DNA from: Sphingomonas naasensis
GTDB taxonomy: Bacteria > Pseudomonadota > Alphaproteobacteria > Sphingomonadales > Sphingomonadaceae
Direction of reading: 5' to 3'
NCBI RefSeq assembly: GCF_004792695.1
Contig: NZ_SRXU01000007.1
Location: 124,001-188,000 of the forward strand
DNA: 64,000 nucleotides
In this document: positions 1-10,389 of the stretch, in pieces
Position numbering within the stretch: position 1 is the first letter of the stretch
Layout: the number at the start of each line of letters is the position of its first letter
Notes under the pieces: generated by a model
The model's input: the letters and a program-made list of their open reading frames with translations, nothing else
The model's database searches: none
What the model was told of the DNA's origin: nothing
Translations under genes and position numbers: made by a program

Positions 1-1316
<1,316 letters not shown>

Positions 1317-1343
1317 ATTGGCCCCTTTATGGTTACGGCGCCG

Positions 1344-1371
1344 ATGTAGTGTTGCCATTGTGCAACACAAG
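1344..1371 (-). promoter_or_regulatory. Putative heat-shock (RpoH-type) promoter of clpB with an embedded inverted repeat
   Basis: Read on the minus strand upstream of clpB there is CTTG at 1371-1368, an 18-base spacer, then CTACAT at 1349-1344. This loosely resembles the alphaproteobacterial sigma-32 pattern, which fits a chaperone gene. The spacer is occupied by a perfect 7-base inverted repeat, GTGTTGC / GCAACAC, at 1349-1368 with 6 bases between the arms. It could be an operator or only a hairpin near the mRNA start. The promoter assignment is inference. Confidence 0.4.
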
Positions 1372-1397
1372 GGGCGGCGGCGCGGCGGGCCCGCGCG

Positions 1398-2480
1398 TCA
1401 GCGCCCCGCCTGCACCGGCCGTTTCGCGCGCGGTGCGCCTTTGGCGAAGCGGTCGCCATAGCGATTGCCCTCGTACCAGCGCGGCGCCTCGGGCGCGTCG
1501 GCCACCTCGCGCGCGATCAGATAGTTGAGCCGCGCGAACTTGGCGCCCGCCTCCCAGTCGAACGGCAGGTCGGTCTGGTCCGAGGGCTGGTGGTAGTTCT
1601 TCGCGAGGAAGCTCTTGAACGCCTTCTCGCCGCCATTCTTGAACCCGGTCATCAGGAAGATCGACGGCACCCCGACCTTGACGAAGCTATAGTGATCCGA
1701 GCGCTCGAAGAAATCCTCCTCGGGCATCGGATCGGGCGACACCGAGACGCCCATGCTCGCGCCGGCGCGCGCGGTGACCTCGCCCATCGTCGAATGCTCG
1801 CCGCCGAACGCGATCACGTCCTCGAAGTCGTAGAGCAGGATCGGCATGTCGAGATTGACGTCGGCGACGATCTTGCCGCTGCCCACCACCGGGTGGCGCG
1901 CGAGCCAGCTCGAGCCGAGCAGCCCGCTCTCCTCGCCCGCCAGCGCGACGAACAGGATCGAGCGCTTCGGCCGCTGCTTGCCCGTCGCGAAGGCGCGCGC
2001 GGTCTCGAGCATCGTCGCGACGCCCGAGGCATTGTCCATCGCGCCGTTGTAGATCTTGTCGCCGGCGCGCAGCGGATCGACTCCGACATGGTCGAGATGC
2101 GCGCTCAGCACGACGAACTCGTCCTTGAGCACCGGGTCCGAGCCCGGCAGCATGCCGATCACATTGGGGGCCTTGTAGACGCGCTTGCGCGGCGGATCGC
2201 CCATCGTGATCGGCAGCTCGGCGATCTGGAACCAGCCGGCATCGGTGTCCGGGGCGGGGACGAGGCCGAGCGCGGCGAAACGCTCGGCGACATAGGCGGC
2301 GGCGGTCAGATAGCCCTTGGACAGCGTGTAGCGCCCCTCGAGCGCGTCGCTGGCGAGGAACTCGACATGCTTGCGCATCTCGGCCGCGCTGAAAGTCGGT
2401 TCCTCGGGCGCCGCCTGCGCCTGCGCGGCGATCGGCGTGAGGACGAGCGAAAGTCCGGCGAGAAGGATCGAGGCGCGCAT
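1398..2480 (-). CDS. Secreted M28-family zinc aminopeptidase
   Basis: A 360-residue exported metallopeptidase, expected to remove N-terminal residues from peptides in the periplasm or outside the cell. An N-terminal signal peptide ends near AAQAQA (about 17-23). The M28 co-catalytic zinc ligands can be placed in order: SAHLDH, then MDNASG (bridging Asp), GEES (catalytic Glu plus ligand Glu), the Asp in VNLDMP, and the His in YHQPSD. Length and domain order match single-domain bacterial M28 proteins without a PA insert. It is transcribed toward clpB and diverges from the M16 peptidase gene. Substrate preference cannot be read from the sequence. Confidence 0.9.
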   Translation of the reverse strand: MRASILLAGLSLVLTPIAAQAQAAPEEPTFSAAEMRKHVEFLASDALEGRYTLSKGYLTAAAYVAERFAALGLVPAPDTDAGWFQIAELPITMGDPPRKRVYKAPNVIGMLPGSDPVLKDEFVVLSAHLDHVGVDPLRAGDKIYNGAMDNASGVATMLETARAFATGKQRPKRSILFVALAGEESGLLGSSWLARHPVVGSGKIVADVNLDMPILLYDFEDVIAFGGEHSTMGEVTARAGASMGVSVSPDPMPEEDFFERSDHYSFVKVGVPSIFLMTGFKNGGEKAFKSFLAKNYHQPSDQTDLPFDWEAGAKFARLNYLIAREVADAPEAPRWYEGNRYGDRFAKGAPRAKRPVQAGR

Positions 2481-2628
2481 GCAGGAAGTCTCTCGGAAAA
2501 GGCGTTAAATCTTGTTCAGGCTAGCCGAAATGCGGCCGGCTGCAAGCGGCAACGGATTCGGTTGCAGCGGATACCGCCCGCGCTATGTTCGGCGTCAGCC
2601 ACCTCCTTTCCCGGGAAGCCCGACACCC

Positions 2629-5490
2629 ATGAAATCGTTCCTGATGTACTGCAGCGCAGCCACGGTCGCGCTGGCCGCCGCTTCGCTCCCCGCCGCCGCG
2701 CAGCAGGTCGCTGCAACGGCGACCGCGAAACCCGTGCCGGTCGCCGAGCTCGTCAAGCGCGTCGACATCCCCTACGAGGAGTTCACCCTGAAGAACGGCC
2801 TGCGGGTGATCGTCCACACCGATCGCAAAGCGCCGATCGTCGCGGTGTCGACCTGGTACGATGTCGGCTCGAAGCACGAGCCGACCGGCAAGACCGGCTT
2901 CGCGCATCTGTTCGAGCATCTGATGTTCAACGGCTCCGAGAACGCCCCCGGCGATTTCTTCGAGCCATTGAAGCAGGTCGGCGCGACCGATTTCAACGGC
3001 ACCACCAGCTTCGACCGCACCAATTATTTCGAGACCGTGCCGCGCCCGGCGCTCGATCGCGCGCTGTTCCTCGAGAGCGATCGCATGGGCTATCTGCTCG
3101 GCGCGATCACCCAGGACGTGCTCGACGAGCAGCGCGGCGTCGTCCAGAACGAGAAGCGTCAGGGCGACAACCAGCCCTATGGCCTCGTCTATTACAAGCT
3201 GCTCGAGGAGCTGCTCGCCGGCAACGCCTATGGCCATAACGTGATCGGCTCGATGGCCGATCTCGACGCCGCCAGCCTCGACGACGTCAAGAACTGGTTC
3301 CGCTCGCATTACGGCCCCAACAACGCCGTGCTGGTCCTCGCCGGAGACGTCGACGCGAAGGAGGCGCGCCCGCTCGTCGAGAAATATTTCGGCGCGATCC
3401 CCGCGGGCCCGAAGAGCGTGCTGCCCCAGGTCGCGATCCCCACTCTGCCGCAGTCGAAGACCGTCAAGATGCAGGACCGCGTCGCTGCGACGCTGATCCT
3501 GCGCAGCTGGGCGGTGCCGGGGATGAACGATGCCGATGCCGTGCCGCTCGACGTGTTCGGCGAGGTGCTCGGCGGGCTCGCCAGCTCGCGGCTCGACAAC
3601 GCGCTGGTCCGTAAGGAGAAGGTCGCGGTGCAGGTCTCGGCCGGCATCCAGTCGCTCTCGCAGCTCGGCATCTTCCAGATCCAGGCAGTGGTGAAGCCCG
3701 GTGTCGACGCCAATCTGGTGGCGAAGCGGCTCGACGAGATCGTCGCCGATCTGATCGCCAACGGCCCGACCGCCGACGAGGTCCAGCGCGTCGCCACCAC
3801 CAGCGTGTCGAGCCGCATCTCGGGGCTCGAATCGGTCGGCGGCTTCGGCGGCAAGGCCGTCGCGCTCGCCTCGGGCGAGCTCTATTCGGACGATCCCGCC
3901 TTCTACAAGAAGCAGCTCGTCGAGACCGCGAAGGTCACCCCTGCGCAGGTCCAGGCCGCGGGCAGGAAGTGGCTCGGCCGTCCGTCGCTGACGATCCTCG
4001 TCGAGCCCGGCCAGCGCGAGGCCTATCAGGAAGCGCAGGCGGTCCCCGCCGCCGCCAAGCCGGTCGAAGGTCCCAAGGCCGAGCCGGTCAAGGGCACGCG
4101 CGGCGCGCTGCCCGACGTCGCGCAGATCGGCGATCTCGATTTCCCGAATGTCGAGCGCACCAAACTCTCGAACGGCGTCGAGATCGTCTATGCGCATCGC
4201 ACCGCGGTGCCGGTGACGCAGGTGGTGATGAGCTTCGACGCCGGCGTCGCGGCGGATCCGGCCAACAAGCTCGGCACGCAGAACCTCGTCCTGTCGCTGC
4301 TCGACGAAGGCACCACCAGCCTCGATTCGACCGCGATTGCCGAGGCGCGCGAGCGGCTGGGCGCCACGATCGGCACCGGCGGCTCGCCCGATCGCACCTA
4401 TTTGTCGGTCACCACGCCGAGCCCCAATCTCGCCGGCTCGCTCGATCTGTTCGCCGATGTCGTGCGCAATCCCGCCTTCGCCCCCGACGAGATCGAGCGG
4501 CTCCGCGCGACCCAGCTCACCGGCATCGCGCAGGAGCTCACCAGCCCGCAGGGCCTCGCCGCCCGCGCGTTGCCGCCGCTCCTCTACGGCGCGGGCAATC
4601 CCTATGCGAAGATGGCCGCCGGCGGCGGCGATCCCGCCGCGGTGAAGGCGCTGACCCGCGACGATCTGCTCGCCTTCTACCGGGCGTGGATCCGGCCGGA
4701 CAAGGCGAAGGTCTTCGTGGTCAGCGATCGCCCGCTCGCCGAGGTCAAGGCCGCGCTCGAGGCGCGCTTCGGCAATTGGCAGGGGCAGGGTCCTGCCGGC
4801 ATCAAGGCGTTCGACGTCGCGCCGAAGCAGGCCGCGCCGAAGATCCTGCTGGTCGATCGTCCCGATTCGCCGCAGTCGCTGATCATCGCCGCGCAGATGA
4901 CGTCGCTCGATCCGTCGAGCGAGCTGCTCACCCAGGTCACTGCCAATCAGGTGCTCGGCTCGGGCTTCCTGTCGCGAATCAACATGGATCTGCGCGAGGC
5001 CAAGCATTGGTCGTACGGCGCCGGCGGCGGCTATAACTGGCTCGAAAAGGCGGTGCCCTACACGATCAGCGCGCCGGTCCAGGCCGACAAGACCGGCGAG
5101 TCGATCAAGGCGATCCAGCAGCAGGTCGGCGATTTCCTGACGACCAAAGGCGTCACCGATGCCGAGCTGACCCGCGAGATCAACGGCACCACGCGTGAGC
5201 TCGCCGGCCGATTCGAAACCTCGGGCGCGGTGCTCTCGGCGATGCAGCAGAACGACCTGCGGCACCGTCCGGACAATTTCTACGACACGGTAACGCAAAA
5301 ATATCGGGGCATGACGGTGGCGCAGCTTGACGCTGCGGCACGCGGCTCTTTGGACCCGAAGAAGTTCGTCTGGGTGGTCGTGGGCGATGCCGCGAAGGTC
5401 AAGCCGCAGCTTGACAGCCTCGGCCTCGCTGTCGAGGTGGTCCCCGCAGCGTCGGTGGCGGGCTCCTCCGCGGCCGCCGCATCGAAGTAA
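2629..5490 (+). CDS. Secreted M16-family (insulinase/pitrilysin) zinc peptidase, duplicated domains
   Basis: A 953-residue exported peptidase. The open frame continues upstream, but the ATG at 2629 begins a clear signal peptide (MKSFLMYCS...ASLPAAAQQ) and is taken as the start. The N-terminal half carries the inverted zinc motif HxxEH (H93, E96, H97, within HLFEHLMF) and a downstream Glu in VVQNEKRQ. The second half (from about 500) is a homologous M16 domain without HxxEH, as is usual for the inactive half. A Pro/Ala/Lys-rich linker at about 465-490 joins the halves. Such proteins degrade peptides in the periplasm of Gram-negative bacteria. It lies 20 bases upstream of a small protein gene. 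Confidence 0.93.
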   Translation: MKSFLMYCSAATVALAAASLPAAAQQVAATATAKPVPVAELVKRVDIPYEEFTLKNGLRVIVHTDRKAPIVAVSTWYDVGSKHEPTGKTGFAHLFEHLMFNGSENAPGDFFEPLKQVGATDFNGTTSFDRTNYFETVPRPALDRALFLESDRMGYLLGAITQDVLDEQRGVVQNEKRQGDNQPYGLVYYKLLEELLAGNAYGHNVIGSMADLDAASLDDVKNWFRSHYGPNNAVLVLAGDVDAKEARPLVEKYFGAIPAGPKSVLPQVAIPTLPQSKTVKMQDRVAATLILRSWAVPGMNDADAVPLDVFGEVLGGLASSRLDNALVRKEKVAVQVSAGIQSLSQLGIFQIQAVVKPGVDANLVAKRLDEIVADLIANGPTADEVQRVATTSVSSRISGLESVGGFGGKAVALASGELYSDDPAFYKKQLVETAKVTPAQVQAAGRKWLGRPSLTILVEPGQREAYQEAQAVPAAAKPVEGPKAEPVKGTRGALPDVAQIGDLDFPNVERTKLSNGVEIVYAHRTAVPVTQVVMSFDAGVAADPANKLGTQNLVLSLLDEGTTSLDSTAIAEARERLGATIGTGGSPDRTYLSVTTPSPNLAGSLDLFADVVRNPAFAPDEIERLRATQLTGIAQELTSPQGLAARALPPLLYGAGNPYAKMAAGGGDPAAVKALTRDDLLAFYRAWIRPDKAKVFVVSDRPLAEVKAALEARFGNWQGQGPAGIKAFDVAPKQAAPKILLVDRPDSPQSLIIAAQMTSLDPSSELLTQVTANQVLGSGFLSRINMDLREAKHWSYGAGGGYNWLEKAVPYTISAPVQADKTGESIKAIQQQVGDFLTTKGVTDAELTREINGTTRELAGRFETSGAVLSAMQQNDLRHRPDNFYDTVTQKYRGMTVAQLDAAARGSLDPKKFVWVVVGDAAKVKPQLDSLGLAVEVVPAASVAGSSAAAASK

Positions 5491-5510
5491 TTCCGAACGG
5501 GAGAGACGAG

Positions 5511-5810
5511 ATGGCGAATGTCGACGGCAGCTGGAACACGGTGACCAAGTCGCCGATGGGCGACCAGCAGGCGGTGCTGACCGTGCAGAGCGCGGGCGAC
5601 AGCTTCACCGGCAATTTCTCGGGCGGCCTCGGCACGACCGACATCAAGGACGGCAAGGTCAACGGCGACACGCTGACCTTCTCGCTCGACATCACCATCC
5701 CGATGCCGATGACGCTCACCGTCGAGGCGACCGTCGATGGCGACAACCTCAACGGCACCGTCACCGCAGGCGCGTTCGGCAGCTTCCCGATCACGGGCAC
5801 GCGCGGCTGA
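5511..5810 (+). CDS. Small beta-rich protein of unknown function
   Basis: A 99-residue protein without a signal peptide, membrane segment or cysteine. It alternates short hydrophobic strands with polar turns (for example GNFSGGLGTTDIKDGKVNGD and TVEATVDGDNLNG), so a small beta-barrel or sandwich is likely; the GxxxGT-like spacing resembles lipocalin-like small proteins, but I cannot name a family. A good Shine-Dalgarno (GGGAGAG) precedes the ATG. It follows the M16 gene by 20 bases and is followed by an intrinsic terminator, so it is probably the last gene of that transcript. Confidence 0.75.
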   Translation: MANVDGSWNTVTKSPMGDQQAVLTVQSAGDSFTGNFSGGLGTTDIKDGKVNGDTLTFSLDITIPMPMTLTVEATVDGDNLNGTVTAGAFGSFPITGTRG

Positions 5811-5835
5811 GCTATCGCTTCGGTTGAGAAAAAGG

Positions 5836-5866
5836 GGCCCGCTTCCGGAAGGAGGCGGGCCTTTTT
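5836..5866 (+). terminator. Rho-independent terminator after the M16 / small-protein unit
   Basis: The arms GGCCCGC (5836-5842) and GCGGGCC (5855-5861) form a strong stem, with a smaller CTTCC/GGAAG pairing inside the loop. Five T residues follow at 5862-5866. It sits 25 bases past the preceding stop codon. Confidence 0.85.
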
Positions 5867-5942
5867 CGTCGCGTGGAGGCAATGCCGGAACGACGCCCCT
5901 TTCGGGCGGTTAGGCACCCGTTCGAAGGAAAGGGGCCGATGC

Positions 5943-6743
5943 ATGCTGTCGGAAGCCAGGGCGACGCTGCTCGCGCGATGGGGGTTCGCGGCGCGCGGGC
6001 TGGTTTATCTGCTCGTCGCCTGGTTCGCCGTCGATGCGGCGTTTCGCGGCGGCAGGACCGCGGACAATCAGGGCGCGATCGCCTCGCTCGCCGACAAGGC
6101 GTTCGGGCCGTTGCTCCTCGCGGTGATCGCCGCGGGACTGGCCGGCTATGCGCTGTGGCGCCTCGCCGAGGCGGTGGCCGGTCCCGGGCACGGCAAATCC
6201 GCCGCGAAGACCCTGCTCGAGCGCGCCGGCTTCCTGATGAGCGCCGGCGCGCATCTCGTCCTCGCCTGGGTCGCCACGCGCTTCGCCCTCCATCCGCGCT
6301 CGGGCAGCGATACCTCGCCCAATGACGAGCGCGCGCGCGACTGGACGGCATGGCTGCTCGATCAGCCTTTCGGCCCGGTGCTGGTCGGCGCGGTGGCGAT
6401 CGGCTTCTTCTGCGGCGCCGGCCTCCAGCTCCGCAAGGCGTGGAAGGGCGAATTCGTCGCTGAGTTGCACAGCGACACGCCGGTTCCCGGCTATGTCTGC
6501 ACCGCGGGCCGGATCGGCTATGGCGCGCGCGCCTTGGTGTTCGCGGTCACCGGGCTGTTCTTCGCCGCCGCCGCGTGGCGCTCGCGGGCGAGCGAGGCGG
6601 GCGGCATGGCCGATGCGCTCGGCGCGTTGCAGGATCAGCCCGGCGGCACCTGGCTGCTCGCCGCCACCGGCATCGGGCTCGGCCTGTTCGGCATCTTCAG
6701 CCTGATCGAGGCCCGCTACCGGCGGATCCGGGTGCGGGTGTAG
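5943..6743 (+). CDS. DUF1206-family integral membrane protein
   Basis: A 266-residue polytopic membrane protein made of three similar two-helix units, each opening with an aromatic/Arg-rich stretch (LARWGFAARGLVYLLV near 10-25, LERAGFLMSAGAHLVLAW near 93-110, TAGRIGYGARALVFAVTG near 183-200). This threefold repeat is the hallmark of DUF1206, whose function is unknown. Six transmembrane helices are expected. It stands alone after a terminator. Confidence 0.82.
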   Translation: MLSEARATLLARWGFAARGLVYLLVAWFAVDAAFRGGRTADNQGAIASLADKAFGPLLLAVIAAGLAGYALWRLAEAVAGPGHGKSAAKTLLERAGFLMSAGAHLVLAWVATRFALHPRSGSDTSPNDERARDWTAWLLDQPFGPVLVGAVAIGFFCGAGLQLRKAWKGEFVAELHSDTPVPGYVCTAGRIGYGARALVFAVTGLFFAAAAWRSRASEAGGMADALGALQDQPGGTWLLAATGIGLGLFGIFSLIEARYRRIRVRV

Positions 6744-7068
6744 CGGGCGCGCGCCGGCGTTCGGCGGGTATCGCCCATTTGCGGACATTCTTCTTAGCCC
6801 TCTCCCGCGAAAGCGGGAGAGGGCTAGACCTGGCGCCGACTGCTTCCCACCCAATTCCCGACAGCCCCTTGCAAAATAGGATTGCGCCTGCTGCCCTGCG
6901 CGCCGGTCCGGCGCCGCCGGCCGCGCTCTTTGACACCGTCGATTTTCCCTACAGCTCCGCGCAACAATATTTCCTGCCCGCGCAACGCGAGAGTCGTTCT
7001 ACCGCGACTCTTGCGACTCTAGGCCGCCGAAACCCTACAAAATGGCCGCCCGGGCGTCCTACAGCGCG
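6744..7068. other. Gene-poor gap between the DUF1206 gene and purK
   Basis: No credible coding frame is visible. The gap holds the perfect hairpin at 6795-6826 (listed separately). A second, weaker inverted repeat lies near 6988-7015, where GCGAGAGTCG faces CGCGACTCTTGC. A TTGACA hexamer at 6930-6935 has no good -10 partner. A small RNA in this interval cannot be excluded, but nothing shows one. Confidence 0.5.
6795..6826. repeat. Perfect extragenic palindrome (REP-like hairpin)
   Basis: A perfect 14-bp stem (TAGCCCTCTCCCGC and its complement) closed by a GAAA tetraloop. It lies about 50 bases after the DUF1206 stop and has no T-run, so it is more like a dispersed REP unit than a standard terminator. 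It is the same style as the CCTCCC hairpin at 15350-15377 and the CCCTCTCC element at 42735. Confidence 0.8.
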
Positions 7069-8139
7069 CTAGCGCTTCACCCGCGTCACATGCCCCATCT
7101 TGCGCCCCGGCCGGACATTGCCCTTGCCGTAAAGGTGCAGATGCGCGCCCGGCTCGGCGAGCAGATCGGGCCAGCGGTGCGCCGCGTCGCCGATCAGATT
7201 CTCCATCTCGACATGGCTGCCGGTCAGCGCGGTGCTGCCCAGGGGCAGCCCGCAAATCGCGCGGATGTGATTCTCGAACTGCGACGTCTCGGCGCCCTCG
7301 ATCGTCCAGTGCCCCGAATTGTGCACGCGCGGCGCCATCTCGTTGAACACCGGGCCGTCGTCGGTCGCGAAGAATTCGAGCGTCAGCACCCCGACATGGC
7401 CGAGCGCCTCGGCGACGCGCCCGGCGAGCGTCGCCGCCTCGGCCCAGTGGCGCGCGATCTCGGGCGGCGCGGGGAGCGACGAACGCGCGAGGATGCCCTC
7501 CTCATGCTCGTTCCACGGCGGCGGATAGCTGGTCAGCGCGCCGTCCACGCCGCGCACGGTGATGATCGAGAATTCGTGGCTGAAATTGACGAAGCCCTCG
7601 AGGATCGCCGGCCGCTCGCCGATCTCGGCCCAGGCCGCTTCGGCGTCGCCGGCGTCGCGGATGCGCACCTGGCCCTTGCCGTCATAGCCCAGCCGCAGCG
7701 TCTTGAGGATCGCCGGGGTGCCGATCGTGTCGATCGCCGCCTTCAATTCGTCGAGCGTCGACACCGGCGCCCACGGCGCGGTCCGCCCGCCGATCCCCTG
7801 AACGAACGCCTTCTCCCGCGCCCGGTCCTGCGCGATCGACAGGCTCTGCGGGCCGGGGCGCACCGGCACCTTGCCCGCGAGATATTCGACCGGGCCGATC
7901 GCGATGTTCTCGAACTCGTAGGTCACCACATCAGTCTGCCCGGCGACTTCGTCGAGGACGATGCGACTGTGATAATCGGCGCGGGTGTAGCTGGAGGCGG
8001 TCTGTGCGGCGACGCTCTCGGCGTCGGGCGCGAGGACATGGGTGCGGTAGCCGAGCTGCGCCGCGGCGACCGCGAGCATCCGGCCGAGCTGGCCGCCGCC
8101 CAAAATGCCGATGATCGATCCGGGAGGCAGCGCGGTCAT
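7069..8139 (-). CDS. purK: N5-carboxyaminoimidazole ribonucleotide synthase
   Basis: PurK uses ATP and bicarbonate to carboxylate AIR to N5-CAIR in purine biosynthesis. The 356-residue frame begins [22 protein letters not shown], with the Gly-rich N-terminal nucleotide-fold motif. The ATP-grasp domain follows ([12 protein letters not shown] at about 150-160 and [20 protein letters not shown]). The ending GHVTRVKR is typical of the family. The ATG at 8139 overlaps the purE stop by four bases (ATGA), which fixes the start and shows translational coupling with the enzyme of the next step. Confidence 0.97.
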   Translation of the reverse strand: MTALPPGSIIGILGGGQLGRMLAVAAAQLGYRTHVLAPDAESVAAQTASSYTRADYHSRIVLDEVAGQTDVVTYEFENIAIGPVEYLAGKVPVRPGPQSLSIAQDRAREKAFVQGIGGRTAPWAPVSTLDELKAAIDTIGTPAILKTLRLGYDGKGQVRIRDAGDAEAAWAEIGERPAILEGFVNFSHEFSIITVRGVDGALTSYPPPWNEHEEGILARSSLPAPPEIARHWAEAATLAGRVAEALGHVGVLTLEFFATDDGPVFNEMAPRVHNSGHWTIEGAETSQFENHIRAICGLPLGSTALTGSHVEMENLIGDAAHRWPDLLAEPGAHLHLYGKGNVRPGRKMGHVTRVKR

Positions 8140-8615
8140 TCGGGGTCGGTCGCCACGCTGTCGGTCTGCGCCGTGCGCCACGCCTTGAGCCGCCCGGCGA
8201 GCGCCTCGTCAGAAGTCGCGAGGATCGCGGCGGCGAGCAGCCCCGCGTTGATCGCGCCGGGCTTGCCGATCGCCAGCGTGCCGACGGGGATCCCGCCGGG
8301 CATCTGGACGATCGAATAGAGGCTGTCGACGCCCTTCAATGCCTTGGACTCGACCGGCACGCCGAGCACCGGCAGATGCGTCATCGATGCCGCCATGCCC
8401 GGCAGATGCGCCGCGCCGCCCGCACCGGCGATCACCACCTTGAGCCCGCGATCCGCCGCGCCGGTGGCATAGTCGTAGAGCCGCTGCGGCGTGCGATGCG
8501 CCGAGACGACCCTGGTCTCGTGCGGCACGTCCAGCTCGTCGAGCACCCGCGCGGCATGGCGCATCGTCTCCCAATCGGAAGTGCTGCCCATGATGATGCC
8601 GACCAGAGGTGCCAC
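8136..8615 (-). CDS. purE: N5-CAIR mutase (PurE, class I)
   Basis: PurE moves the carboxylate of N5-CAIR to give CAIR, using the product of the adjacent purK gene. With the GTG at 8615 the protein is 159 residues, the usual length, and begins [18 protein letters not shown], containing the class I signature GSTSDW. SAHRTP (about 40-45) and the [10 protein letters not shown] loop complete the active site. The frame is open further upstream, but that extension is Pro-rich and unlike PurE. It is the first gene of purE-purK, and a large inverted-repeat element lies upstream. Confidence 0.96.
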   Translation of the reverse strand: MAPLVGIIMGSTSDWETMRHAARVLDELDVPHETRVVSAHRTPQRLYDYATGAADRGLKVVIAGAGGAAHLPGMAASMTHLPVLGVPVESKALKGVDSLYSIVQMPGGIPVGTLAIGKPGAINAGLLAAAILATSDEALAGRLKAWRTAQTDSVATDPE

Positions 8616-8679
8616 GAAATGCCCCGTCAGATGTGGAAGCGCGCTTGTTAGTGGGGGAGGGGGGAGAGGGCAACTTCGA

Positions 8680-8884
8680 TTCACGCGGAGACGCGGAGAC
8701 GCGGAGAAGAAGTGAAGGCGGTTCGCGCAGAGGCGCAGAGGACGCGGAGGGGCCTGGCGTGCGGCTCCCGCCGGGAGACGGGCACGCGTAGAGAGGAAGG
8801 CCGCTGGCGCGGCGGGCCATTCCTCTCTGCGTCCTCAGCGCCTCTGCGCGAACAAAACTCCGCGTCTCCGCGCCTCCGCGTGAA
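8680..8884. repeat. Nested inverted-repeat element, GCGGAGACGCGGAG type
   Basis: The outer arms read TTCACGCGGAGACGCGGAG on the left and its near-complement, ending CTCCGCGCCTCCGCGTGAA, on the right. An inner pair (TTCGCGCAGAGGCGCAGAGG against CCTCTGCGCGAA) is nested within, and the centre is unique. The arms consist of short tandem copies of a CGCGGAGA-like unit. The element lies between the purE 5' end and the gpmA stop, four bases from the latter. A second element of the same architecture is at 20238-20476. Confidence 0.85.
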
Positions 8885-8888
8885 CCTC

Positions 8889-9575
8889 TTATCGCTCGCT
8901 CAAATAATAGCGATCCGTTGCCACCAGCGCTTCGTCGAGCTCGTAGACGATCGGCTGCCCGGTCGGGATCTCCAAATTGACGATCTCTTCGTCCGGGATC
9001 CCCGACAGATGCTTGACCAGCGCCCGCAGCGAATTGCCGTGCGCCGAGATCAGCACGCGCTTGCCCGCCTTGATCTGCGGCGCGATGCTCTCTTCCCAAT
9101 AGGGCAGTACGCGCGCGATCGTGTCCTTCAGGCTCTCGGTCTGCGGGATCGGCACGCCCTTGTAGCGCTCGTCCTTCGCCAGATCCCAGGCCGAGCCCTC
9201 CTCGGGCAGCGGCGGCGGAATGTCGAAGCTGCGGCGCCAGATCTTGACCTGCTCGTCGCCGTGCAGCGCCGCGGTCTCGGCCTTGTTGAGCCCGGTGAGC
9301 CCGCCATAATGGCGCTCGTTGAGCTTCCAGCTCTTCTCGGTCGGCAGCCACAGCCGGCCCATCGCCTCGAGCGAGAGGTTGAGCGTCTTGATCGCCCGGC
9401 TCTGGAAGCTGGTGAAGGTCAGGTCGAAATCGAGCCCTTTTGCCTTCATCAGCTCGCCCGCCGCCCAGGCTTCCTTGACTCCCAGCTCTGTCAGGTCGAC
9501 GTCCCACCAGCCGGTGAAGCGGTTCTCGAGGTTCCACGCCGACTGGCCGTGGCGGATCAGGACGAGCTTGGGCAT
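8889..9575 (-). CDS. gpmA: 2,3-bisphosphoglycerate-dependent phosphoglycerate mutase
   Basis: A cytoplasmic glycolytic/gluconeogenic enzyme interconverting 3- and 2-phosphoglycerate. The 228 residues begin [15 protein letters not shown], with the phosphohistidine at H9 in the RHG motif. The substrate segment [10 protein letters not shown] follows at about 85-94, and the second catalytic His is in [12 protein letters not shown] (about 175-186). Length and motifs fit dPGM rather than the cofactor-independent type. It is monocistronic and diverges from the dienelactone hydrolase gene. Confidence 0.97.
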   Translation of the reverse strand: MPKLVLIRHGQSAWNLENRFTGWWDVDLTELGVKEAWAAGELMKAKGLDFDLTFTSFQSRAIKTLNLSLEAMGRLWLPTEKSWKLNERHYGGLTGLNKAETAALHGDEQVKIWRRSFDIPPPLPEEGSAWDLAKDERYKGVPIPQTESLKDTIARVLPYWEESIAPQIKAGKRVLISAHGNSLRALVKHLSGIPDEEIVNLEIPTGQPIVYELDEALVATDRYYLSER

Positions 9576-9641
9576 GGGACCTCCTTGAGACGTTTGCCGA
9601 GGTCCTTAGCGGCTGGCGCGGCAGGGACAAGGAGACAGGCG

Positions 9642-10361
9642 ATGGCAATCGTTCGGCAGACTCTGGTCTATGACGGCCCCGGCGGCCCGTTCGAGGGCGT
9701 CGCGGCATGGGACGATGCAGTGCAGGGACCGCGCCCCTGCATCCTCCTGCTCCCCAATGTGCTCGGCCAGAAGGAAGCCGATAATCGCAAGGCCGAGGCG
9801 CTCGCCGGGCTCGGCTATGTCGCGCTCGCCGGCGATGTGTTCGGGCAGGGCCGGCGCACCACGCTGCACGAGGACAATCGCGGCCGCTACATGGACGAAC
9901 TCAATGCCGACCGCGGCTTGCTGCGCGATCGGCTCGCCGCTTCACTGGCGGCATTGACCAACCTTCCCCAGGCCGATCCGGAGAAGGCCGCCGCGATCGG
10001 CTTCTGCTTCGGCGGCAAATGCGTGCTCGACATGGCGCGCGCCGGGCTCGGCATTCTTGGCGGGGTCAGCTTCCACGGGGTCTATGATCGGCCGGACTAT
10101 GAAAGCGTCGCGCCGATCGCCGCGAAGCTGCTGATCTGCCATGGCTGGGACGATCCGATCTCGCCGCCCGAGGCCACCGTCGCGCTGGCCGGCGAGCTGA
10201 CCGCGAGCGGCGCCGACTGGCAGCTCCACGCCTATGGCCATGCCGGCCACGCCTTCACCGATGTCGGCCGCACCGCGCCGGGCAATGTCGCGTACGAACC
10301 GCGCGCCGATCGGCGCAGCTGGGCGGCGATGATCGACTTCTTCGAAGAGTTGTTCGCCTGA
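9642..10361 (+). CDS. Dienelactone hydrolase family protein
   Basis: A 239-residue alpha/beta hydrolase. The nucleophile elbow is GFCFGGK, with Cys as nucleophile as in dienelactone hydrolases. The acid is probably in GWDDPISP and the His in GHAGHAFT. The ATG at 9642 has a GGAGACAGG ribosome site. Family members hydrolyse lactones and esters, including carboxymethylenebutenolide from aromatic degradation, but no such pathway genes are nearby, so the substrate is unknown. Confidence 0.9.
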   Translation: MAIVRQTLVYDGPGGPFEGVAAWDDAVQGPRPCILLLPNVLGQKEADNRKAEALAGLGYVALAGDVFGQGRRTTLHEDNRGRYMDELNADRGLLRDRLAASLAALTNLPQADPEKAAAIGFCFGGKCVLDMARAGLGILGGVSFHGVYDRPDYESVAPIAAKLLICHGWDDPISPPEATVALAGELTASGADWQLHAYGHAGHAFTDVGRTAPGNVAYEPRADRRSWAAMIDFFEELFA

Positions 10362-10389
10362 ATCGCATTTGATGCGTTAGCGTGGCGGA

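Noticed and set aside
2521..5298. A 925-codon open frame antisense to the M16 peptidase
   Set aside because: Arg/Asp/Leu-rich translation with no motifs; it mirrors the codon bias of the real gene in G+C-rich DNA.
6930..7043. Promoter candidates (TTGACA at 6930; TTGCGA-N19-TACAAA near 7011-7041)
   Set aside because: Poor spacing or missing -10, and they point into the antisense side of purK.
8680..8884. Possible CRISPR array, because of repeated GCGGAGAC units
   Set aside because: The units are tandem or nested inverted without regular unique spacers and no cas genes are present.
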